In this document: piece by piece, positions 1-5,127 of the stretch
How the letters are laid out: each line of letters starts with the position of its first letter
Position numbering within the stretch: the first letter of the stretch is position 1
Assembly (NCBI GenBank): GCA_035524755.1
Contig: DATKOD010000017.1
Location: 1 to 11,786 of the forward strand
Direction of reading: 5' to 3'
DNA length: 11,786 bases
Source of the DNA: JAGOPO01 sp035524755
GTDB lineage: Bacteria > Patescibacteriota > Minisyncoccia > 2-02-FULL-40-12 > GWA2-44-9
The notes under the pieces: model-generated
What the model was told of the DNA's origin: nothing
The model's input: only the letters and a program-made list of their open reading frames with translations
Database searches by the model: none
Made by a program: the position numbers and the translations under genes

Positions 1-165
1 GCCGTACGGTTTGCCGTCCACGGTCTGATGCCGGTCGGTCGTCCACGTGCGCAGGTAGTGGGTCTTGATGGAAATAAGGCGCTTCTTTTGCGCCTTGGAA
101 ATCAGAGATTCCCCGATGAACCCGCTGAAGATATCGGGAAAGATGGTGATAATATCGAACTTCAC
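1..165 (-). CDS. trmD: tRNA (guanine-N1)-methyltransferase TrmD, N-terminal 55 codons (runs off window)
   Basis: TrmD uses S-adenosylmethionine to methylate N1 of G37, next to the anticodon of certain tRNAs, which prevents +1 frameshifting. The visible protein starts MKFDIITIFPDIF, the family's usual first beta-strand, and ends with DRHQTVDGKPYG, which matches the conserved DRH-x-TVD-x-x-PYG segment leading into the SAM-binding trefoil knot. The knot and C-terminal domain lie outside the window; complete family members are about 230-250 residues. The start is GTG at 165-163. Reading upstream in frame there is no other start before two consecutive TAA codons. No Shine-Dalgarno sequence precedes it. 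It follows khpA after 27 bases. In many bacteria khpA and trmD belong to an rpsP-khpA-rimM-trmD-rplS cluster; here rimM is missing between them. A promoter and a perfect palindrome overlap the start (separate entries). Confidence 0.95.
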   Translation of the reverse strand, partial: MKFDIITIFPDIFSGFIGESLISKAQKKRLISIKTHYLRTWTTDRHQTVDGKPYG

Positions 166-177
166 GTTCGATATTAT
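149..177. promoter_or_regulatory. Perfect 12-bp inverted repeat centred on the trmD start codon
   Basis: On the minus strand the left arm ATAATATCGAAC (177-166) is followed by a 5-base centre, GTGAA (165-161), and by the right arm GTTCGATATTAT (160-149). The arms match perfectly over 12 bp. The centre holds the GTG start codon, and the left arm covers most of the -10 box. If transcription starts at the local promoter, the left arm is not in the RNA and the element would act as a DNA operator. If RNA reads through from khpA, it would fold into a hairpin that shows the start codon in its loop. The inner part, CGAAC-N5-GTTCG, resembles Gram-positive LexA boxes, but those have a 4-base centre. 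The repeat is directly visible; its role is inferred. Confidence 0.8.
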
Positions 178-201
178 ACAAGAAAAATATTATTACTGCA
201 A
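173..201 (-). promoter_or_regulatory. Sigma70-type promoter for trmD, probably leaderless
   Basis: The -35 TTGCAG (201-196) overlaps the last codons of khpA. It is separated by exactly 17 bases from a perfect -10 TATAAT (178-173). The seven bases ATCGAAC then lead to the GTG start of trmD at 165, so the expected transcription start falls on or next to the first base of the start codon. The -35 matches only 3 of 6 consensus bases, so the call rests mainly on the -10 and the spacing. The surrounding stretch is strongly A/T-rich compared with the GC-rich genes around it. Confidence 0.6.
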
Positions 202-528
202 GTCTCCGAGGATGTCCTCGACGTCGCGGGAGCTCCCCTCTTTCGTGCCCAGGAGTCCGGACGACATGCGCCCGCCTTCCGGCTCCTCGATGCGGACGTT
301 GACGCGTGAGTTATTGCGCATGCCGACGATACGGGCAAGCGTGCGGATGGCTTTGGCGGTGGAGCCGGAGCGTCCGATGAGCAACGGCATGTCTTTTGGG
401 TCCACACCCTTGATGGTTAGGAGCACGCCGAGCTCGTCTACCGTCCGGGTGACGTTCACCGGGTCGGGCGTATTCACGATGCTTTTTACTACGAACTCCA
501 CGAACTGTCGGTCAAGATCGTCTGCCAT
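193..528 (-). CDS. khpA: KH-domain RNA-binding protein KhpA
   Basis: This 111-residue protein is a single-KH-domain RNA-binding protein of the KhpA (YlqC) family, cytoplasmic proteins that bind RNA and in Firmicutes pair with KhpB to influence cell division and sRNA/mRNA fate. The N-terminal part DRQFVEFVVKSIVNTPDPV matches the family's first helix and following turn. The KH signature GxxG appears as GRSG at residues 52-55, followed by STAKAIRTLARIVG, which matches the usual TAKAIRTL helix. After the KH fold there is a charged, Gly/Ser-rich extension of about 30 residues, making it longer than the usual 75-80. The start is ATG at 528; no alternative ATG, GTG or TTG lies in frame between leuS and this point. 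It begins 44 bases after the leuS stop with no clear promoter or Shine-Dalgarno, so cotranscription with leuS is likely. Confidence 0.93.
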   Translation of the reverse strand: MADDLDRQFVEFVVKSIVNTPDPVNVTRTVDELGVLLTIKGVDPKDMPLLIGRSGSTAKAIRTLARIVGMRNNSRVNVRIEEPEGGRMSSGLLGTKEGSSRDVEDILGDLQ

Positions 529-572
529 GCGGTTGGTGGTTATTGGGTTACGGAGTTCACTTTGCCACAGTG

Positions 573-2906
573 TCAGGAAATGACAAGATTCAGCAGTTTT
601 CCGGGCAGGTAGACGACGTTGCTCGGCTCGCGCCCCTCCAAAAATCTCGCGACGTTCGCATCTGCCTTCGCGGCGGCGACGACGTCTGCTTCGGTGGCGT
701 CTGACGCGAATTCGAGCACGGCCCGCACCCGTCCGTCGACCTGCACAGGGATGCGCGCGGTCGCGCTCGTGAGGAGCGCGGCGTCGAACTTCGGCCAGGA
801 CTGCGTGTGCACCGATGACTTCTTCTTCAATATCTCGCGCCACAGTTCTTCAGCGAGGTGCGGCGCCAGCGGTGCTAACAGACACGCGAACCGCGCGCGC
901 TGCGCCGTGGTCATGGTGCTGGTGCGGTCCTCGACGACATTGAGAAGCTTCATGAGCGTGCTCACGGTCGTGTTCAACGACAACGTCTCCAGATCCGCCC
1001 CGATGGACTTGGTCGCCGCGTGCAATTCGCGCTCGACGACGGCATCGGCGCGCTTCGCGGCCGGTTTCTGGAACAGGTCCCAGACGCGGACGAGGAACCG
1101 CCGCACGCCGGTGATGCCTTTGGGGTCCCACGGGCCGCCCTGCGCGTACGGTCCCATGAACGCCAGGTACATGCGGACGGTATCAGCGCCGTATTTCTTC
1201 ACTTCCACGTCGGGATCGACGACGTTGCCGCGGCTCTTGGACATCTTCTGTCCGTCGGGGCCCATGATGATGCCGTGGTTGCGCCGGGCCAAGAACGGTT
1301 CGTCGAACGTCACGTGCCCGAGGTCGTGGAGCACCTTGGTGAAGAAACGCGAATACAGGAGATGCATCGTGTTGTGCTCCGCGCCGCCCACGTACATCGG
1401 CACGGGCATCCAGCGCTTGAGCTTCGCAGGCGACGCGAACTTCTTTGAATTCTTCGGATCTGCGTAGCGCATGAAATACCAGCTGGAATCCACGAACGTG
1501 TCCATGGTGTCGGTCTCGCGCTGGGCCGGGTCGCCGCACTGCGGGCATGCGGTGCTCAGCCATTCGGTGGCCCGTGCCAACGGTGAGCGACCATCGTCGG
1601 TCGGTTTGAAATCTTCCAAAGGCGGGAGTTTTACGGGCAGATCCTCGTCCGGTACCGGCACGTAACCGCAGACCTTGCAGTGCACCATGGGGATCGGCAC
1701 GCCCCAGTAGCGCTGGCGCGAGATGACCCAGTCGCGCAGTTTGTAGGTCGTTTCAGGACGGCCCGCATTGAGCTTCTTCAGTTCAGCGACGATCATATCC
1801 GCATCACGAAGCGCGGCATCGCTGATAGGCAGACCGAACTGCGTAGCGAATTCGCGGTCGCGCTCATCGTGCGCAGGGACCGCCATGATGGCACCGGTGC
1901 CGTAGGAACCGAGCACGTAATCGGCGATCCATACGGGAATCGATTCACCGGACAGCGGATTGACGGCATCGACACCGGCATCGACGCCGGTTTTCTCTTT
2001 CGTCCCTTCCAGACGTTCAAGTTCACGCTTGCGGAGCGATCGGGTGACGTATTCTTTGACGCCGTCGGACGCCTTCCAACCCGCATCCATCCATTCCTTC
2101 GCTTTCTCCGGTGAGATGACCAGGAACGTCACGCCGAAGATGGTATCGGGCCGCGTCGTGAACGTCTCGACGATCTTCCCCTCCGTCTGTCCAGGGATGG
2201 TGAGCTTCCATATAATACGGGCTCCCCGTGAGCGACCTATCCAGTTCTGCTGCGCCAGACGCGTTGTCCGTGGCCAATCCAGGCCCTCGGAGCCGTCCAC
2301 GAGCCGGTCGGCGTACTCCGTGATGCGCATCATCCACTGTTCGAGTTTTTTTTGCGTGACCTGCGTGCCGCAGCGCTCGCAACAGCCGTCGACGACCTGC
2401 TCATTGGCCAGTACGGTTCGGTCTTTGGGGCACCAGTTCACCGACGTGGACGCGCGGTACGCAAGACCCTTCTGGTACATGCGGTTGAACATCCACTGCG
2501 TCCACCGATAGTAGTCGGGATCGATGGTACGCACCTCACGAGACCAGTCGAACATCGCACCCATGCTGTGCAGTTGTTCGGTCATCTTGGCGATGTTGCC
2601 GCGCGTCCACTCCTCCGGATGCAGGTTGCGCTGGATGGCGGCGTTCTCCGCGGGCAGACCGAACGCATCGAATCCGATCGGATACATCACGTTGTATCCG
2701 CGCATGCGGTTGTACCGCGCATACATGTCGGGAAGCGCGAACGCGTACCAGTGTCCGGTATGGAGATCCCCTGATGGATACGGGAATTCCACGAGTATCA
2801 TCTTGTTCCCGTGTCCGCGCCGAGCGTCAGGTGTGCGGTAGAGTTTTTCAGCGGCCCAACGCCGCTGCCATTTCGGTTCGATCTGCGTCGGTTCGTAGCT
2901 CGACAT
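573..2906 (-). CDS. leuS: Leucyl-tRNA synthetase (class Ia)
   Basis: LeuS charges tRNA-Leu with leucine in the cytoplasm and removes mischarged residues. All hallmarks are visible (numbered from the ATG at 2906, 777 residues): the HIGH-type motif HTGH at 49-52, a Cys-rich zinc-like segment (WCPKDR ... CCERCG), the CP1 editing motif TTRPDT at 250-255, the editing-site HDERD at 346-350, a second CxxC ... CxxC zinc module, KMSKS at 554-558, and a C-terminal domain ending YLPGKLLNLVIS. The leucine-specific insertion before KMSKS seen in E. coli is absent. CP1 is about 25 residues shorter than usual after HDERD. Possible starts are ATG 2915 (780 aa), ATG 2906 (777 aa) or an unlikely TTG at 2942. 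I chose 2906 because a well-placed promoter predicts transcription starting there, and 2915 would lie inside the -10 box. It stops at TGA, 44 bases before khpA. Confidence 0.97.
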   Translation of the reverse strand: MSSYEPTQIEPKWQRRWAAEKLYRTPDARRGHGNKMILVEFPYPSGDLHTGHWYAFALPDMYARYNRMRGYNVMYPIGFDAFGLPAENAAIQRNLHPEEWTRGNIAKMTEQLHSMGAMFDWSREVRTIDPDYYRWTQWMFNRMYQKGLAYRASTSVNWCPKDRTVLANEQVVDGCCERCGTQVTQKKLEQWMMRITEYADRLVDGSEGLDWPRTTRLAQQNWIGRSRGARIIWKLTIPGQTEGKIVETFTTRPDTIFGVTFLVISPEKAKEWMDAGWKASDGVKEYVTRSLRKRELERLEGTKEKTGVDAGVDAVNPLSGESIPVWIADYVLGSYGTGAIMAVPAHDERDREFATQFGLPISDAALRDADMIVAELKKLNAGRPETTYKLRDWVISRQRYWGVPIPMVHCKVCGYVPVPDEDLPVKLPPLEDFKPTDDGRSPLARATEWLSTACPQCGDPAQRETDTMDTFVDSSWYFMRYADPKNSKKFASPAKLKRWMPVPMYVGGAEHNTMHLLYSRFFTKVLHDLGHVTFDEPFLARRNHGIIMGPDGQKMSKSRGNVVDPDVEVKKYGADTVRMYLAFMGPYAQGGPWDPKGITGVRRFLVRVWDLFQKPAAKRADAVVERELHAATKSIGADLETLSLNTTVSTLMKLLNVVEDRTSTMTTAQRARFACLLAPLAPHLAEELWREILKKKSSVHTQSWPKFDAALLTSATARIPVQVDGRVRAVLEFASDATEADVVAAAKADANVARFLEGREPSNVVYLPGKLLNLVIS

Positions 2907-2913
2907 CAGAGTC

Positions 2914-2942
2914 ATAGTAAGCAAAAATCGGCCTGTTTTCAA
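2914..2942 (-). promoter_or_regulatory. Sigma70-type promoter for leuS, leaderless at ATG 2906
   Basis: TTGAAA (2942-2937, 5 of 6 to the -35 consensus) is followed by exactly 17 bases and TACTAT (2919-2914, 4 of 6 to the -10 consensus). Seven bases, GACTCTG, then lead to ATG at 2906, so the mRNA would begin at the start codon. The layout (17-bp spacer, 7 bases from -10 to start) is the same as at trmD. The -35 lies at the edge of the loop of the upstream terminator hairpin and the spacer runs through its 3' arm. Confidence 0.6.
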
Positions 2943-2956
2943 GCCGATTTTTGCTT
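2919..2956. terminator. Rho-independent terminator hairpin, symmetrical, between the LytR_C gene and leuS
   Basis: The arms AAGCAAAAATCGGC (plus strand 2919-2932) and GCCGATTTTTGCTT (2943-2956) are perfect 14-bp complements around a 10-base loop. The GC-rich inner stem (ATCGGC with GCCGAT) is followed by a T tract on either strand, as in an intrinsic terminator that can work in both directions. It begins 25 bases after the stop of the LytR_C gene, so it should end the surface-gene transcript. It also abuts the leuS start region, leaving no room for a leuS promoter except inside it. Confidence 0.8.
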
Positions 2957-2981
2957 CACCAGAACTACGGTTATGGTACCA

Positions 2982-3695
2982 CTACTGCCCAACGATGACC
3001 AGTATATCGGCTGTGGATGATGCTTCTCCCTTGGGAATCGTCGTCTGGACCGTTCCATTGAGCTGTGCCGCCAGCGCCGCGACGGCATTGGGTTTCGTGC
3101 CACCCGAAAGATCGATGATCAGCGTGCTTGTGTAGGTCGCTTTCGCATCAGATACGCTGCCGATGGTGATCCAGGTGTTCTTCTTCAGCGTGCTCGCGGT
3201 CGCACCGGCCAGGCCGGCTTTGGTCGTGCCGTTACGCACGTCCACTTTCACTTTCTCGGGAACGCCCGGAGTCGCTGATGGCGACGGCGTCACCGATGCG
3301 CTCGCTGATGCCGTACCATCGGGCAACGGCGTCGCACTGTTCTGGACGATAGGACCGACGTTCACCAGCTTGTTGGTGAGCGCGTCATAGATGATGGCAC
3401 GGTTGGAGAACAGCAGGAGAATGTCGCCGTCCTGCGCATCTTTGTAGAACGACTGCTGCTTCGCCAGATCAGCGGTATTCTGCAGCACGACGACGGACGG
3501 CGTCTCGCCGGACGGTACGTTCATGAACTGGCTGATACGCGCGACCAGCTGGTCGACCTGGTCGCCGCTGACTTTGGCGCCCGGCTGGCTCGCCAGCTTC
3601 GCGAGACTGTCAGCGCCTTGATGCGACCAGACGAACGCCGCGCTGATACCGACGACCACGATGACCACCGCCGCAATGATGAGCTTGTTGCGCAT
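2982..3695 (-). CDS. Membrane-anchored protein with LytR C-terminal domain
   Basis: This 237-residue protein starts with a short basic end and one hydrophobic segment (residues 4-23), so it is probably an N-in, C-out single-pass membrane protein. Residues 45-118 form a small domain containing the stretch QDGDILLLFSNRAIIYDAL, a pattern I recall from Patescibacteria proteins of unknown function. Residues 119-147 are a Ser/Thr/Pro/Ala-rich linker. Residues 148-237 match the LytR_C (CpsA/LytR C-terminal) domain: it opens KVDVRNGTTKAGLAG and ends TADILVIVGQ. The LCP catalytic domain that normally precedes LytR_C in wall-polymer ligases is absent, so ligase activity is not expected; binding to wall or envelope polymer is an inference. 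The ATG at 3695 gives a clean signal anchor. No Shine-Dalgarno is present. It ends at TAG before the terminator. Confidence 0.87.
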   Translation of the reverse strand: MRNKLIIAAVVIVVVGISAAFVWSHQGADSLAKLASQPGAKVSGDQVDQLVARISQFMNVPSGETPSVVVLQNTADLAKQQSFYKDAQDGDILLLFSNRAIIYDALTNKLVNVGPIVQNSATPLPDGTASASASVTPSPSATPGVPEKVKVDVRNGTTKAGLAGATASTLKKNTWITIGSVSDAKATYTSTLIIDLSGGTKPNAVAALAAQLNGTVQTTIPKGEASSTADILVIVGQ

Positions 3696-3738
3696 GATGA
3701 AGTGTTATGCCGCGACTCTAACAGACCCTCAGGCAAAT

Positions 3739-3758
3739 GCATCCACAACTTCTCCACA
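3739..3758. promoter_or_regulatory. Pair of DnaA-box-like 9-mers in the longest intergenic gap
   Basis: In the 70-base gap 3696-3765, TTCTCCACA (3750-3758) differs from the DnaA-box consensus TTATCCACA by one base. GCATCCACA (3739-3747) differs by two. They have the same orientation and lie 11 bp apart, about one helical turn. They sit upstream of the LytR_C gene, 44-63 bases before its start, where a regulator could bind. A CATAAC hexamer (3709-3704), a weak -10 match, lies 8 bases before the ATG. The motif matches are direct; binding by DnaA is speculative. Nothing else stands out in this gap. Confidence 0.3.
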
Positions 3759-3765
3759 GAGAGCG

Positions 3766-5118
3766 TCAGAGGGCGACCTTCCGGCTGATCCAACCCCTGC
3801 GGGTCGTCACGAGTTCAGACTTCGTTCGTTGCGGCTGGACGTTCGCCGGCGTATGCAGTTGCAACATATAGGTACCTGCGGCAACGATGAGGAAGTACCG
3901 GCCGAACTCGTCGGAGACCGAGAACGTGACACGCTTCCCCGACATCTCATCGAGTTCGATGAGCGCATACGGCAGCGGTTTGCCGGTCCTTGCGTCGCGT
4001 ACGACGCCGAACGGACGGTAGAGCGAGGTCAGCATGCGGAACGCGTTCAGAAGCACGAACACCACGAGAATCACGAGATTCGTGAGGGTCGGTTGCATCC
4101 AGTAAGCGACGGGTGCGGCGACGATACCGATCCAGAACATCGCATTGAGTCCGCCGGAGATGAAGCGGCCCGTGGAAATGAACGACGGATACTCGGTGTG
4201 CTTCTGGCTGCCCGCGACAGGGTCCATCGGAACGTTCGCATTGACGATCTGGTCCTTCGTCACGGTCACATCTCCCCCCGTATAGATATGGTCGTAGACG
4301 ATGTAGTCAGTGATGCCGGATGTCAGGCCAGATGCGGGAAATGTGTAGGCGTGCACCGTCGGACGGATGCGGACGACGAGCGTCGCGTTGCTCAATCCCT
4401 TCGGGCTCGCGAGGAAACCGTACCGGCCGTCGTGGTCGGCATATCGCACTTCCAGCACGCGATTGGTGGGATCGAGGAGTTCGACTTTCGCATACGGAAT
4501 GCCGCGTTTCGTGCGCGAATCATAGATGGTGCCCCAAATTTTCGCCTTCTTCTTGATACCGACGACCTCCCACGACGACTGCGTCGCGAATCCGAAGATG
4601 TTCGCCAGACTGATGCCCGCCTGGGACAACGTGACCGCCGCACCGGCGATGGCGATGAGTGCGATGGCCGAAACCGCCACAGCGAGTGACCGCGCGACAG
4701 ATGCTACGCTGGACACTCCGGAAACGATGCCGGTAGCGATCTCGGGGATTTCTGACGCAGGTTCAGAACTTTCCGGCGACGATTCAGGACCCGGTGAAGA
4801 ACCGGGGATCCCCGTTTGAGTTGCGGTCCCGGGAGAGGTCGGCAACGGATTGCCCGGGCCCGTCGGACTCGGAACCGGCAACCCGGTGGGAATCGCCGAG
4901 GACGCAGGCGATGGAGAAGGCGTTGCCCCACCGAGAAAACCGGGAAGGACCACGCCTCCGGGTGCCGGGGCTGGGGTCGGGCTCGGCGTCGGTGCGACGG
5001 TCGGACTCGGTGTCGGCGTGATGGCCATGAACACATTCACGCCTGAGTCTGCGTGGCACACAAGCACGATACAGAACGATGCGATGAGCACCAACCAAAA
5101 CAACGGACGTTTCATCAT
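3766..5118 (-). CDS. Multi-pass membrane protein with two carboxypeptidase-regulatory-like domains
   Basis: This 450-residue protein opens with a hydrophobic signal or anchor (residues 5-22). A long Pro/Ser/Thr/Gly linker follows (about 33-125, including TPTPSPTVAPTPSPTPAPAP). Next comes a hydrophobic helix (about 139-166), then a first beta-domain (about 192-300) with the CarboxypepD_reg pattern: GTIYDSRTKRGIPYAKVELL, then DHDGRYGF. Two close hydrophobic helices (about 323-341 and 343-363) follow, then a second such domain (about 366-447): GVVRDARTGKPLPYALIEL, then SDEFGRYFLIVAAGTYML. These domains are small, non-catalytic Ig-like folds. Basic residues after helix 2 (KKKAK) and helix 4 suggest those ends face the cytoplasm. 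The start is ATG 5118 or the adjacent ATG 5115, only 7 bases after the delta-60 gene. I do not know its function. Confidence 0.85.
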   Translation of the reverse strand: MMKRPLFWLVLIASFCIVLVCHADSGVNVFMAITPTPSPTVAPTPSPTPAPAPGGVVLPGFLGGATPSPSPASSAIPTGLPVPSPTGPGNPLPTSPGTATQTGIPGSSPGPESSPESSEPASEIPEIATGIVSGVSSVASVARSLAVAVSAIALIAIAGAAVTLSQAGISLANIFGFATQSSWEVVGIKKKAKIWGTIYDSRTKRGIPYAKVELLDPTNRVLEVRYADHDGRYGFLASPKGLSNATLVVRIRPTVHAYTFPASGLTSGITDYIVYDHIYTGGDVTVTKDQIVNANVPMDPVAGSQKHTEYPSFISTGRFISGGLNAMFWIGIVAAPVAYWMQPTLTNLVILVVFVLLNAFRMLTSLYRPFGVVRDARTGKPLPYALIELDEMSGKRVTFSVSDEFGRYFLIVAAGTYMLQLHTPANVQPQRTKSELVTTRRGWISRKVAL

Positions 5119-5121
5119 GGA

Positions 5122-5127
5122 ATTATC
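5122..5127 (-). promoter_or_regulatory. Possible -10 box overlapping the stop codon of the delta-60 gene
   Basis: GATAAT (5127-5122) matches 5 of 6 bases of the -10 consensus. It shares its first two bases with the last two of the TGA stop of the gene upstream. It lies 3 bases before ATG 5118 and 6 before ATG 5115, which would make the second ATG a leaderless start. I see no convincing -35 at 16-18 bp, so readthrough from the delta-60 gene is an equally good explanation. Confidence 0.25.

Noticed and set aside
552..590. Small hairpin TGTCA-GGAAA-TGACA at the leuS 3' end as a terminator
   Set aside because: The stem is only 5 bp with no T tract on the minus strand, and khpA follows closely.
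2940..2942. TTG as the start of leuS
   Set aside because: It lies in the loop of the terminator hairpin and coincides with the -35 box. The added residues do not resemble LeuS, whose match begins just after ATG 2906.
2907..2981. T-box riboswitch in front of leuS
   Set aside because: The gap is too short, there is no T-box sequence or specifier stem, and the promoter predicts a leaderless transcript.
4048..4087. Imperfect inverted repeat around GAATC-ACGA-GATTC
   Set aside because: It is inside coding sequence, has only a 5-bp core and an interrupted extension, and no reason to think it acts as a signal.
3661..4689. Long open frame on the plus strand (342 codons) opposite the carboxypeptidase-regulatory-like gene
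   Set aside because: The translation is rich in Arg, Asp, Glu and His with no recognisable domain. It overlaps a clear membrane-protein gene and the intergenic gap. It is typical of the antisense of GC-rich coding sequence.
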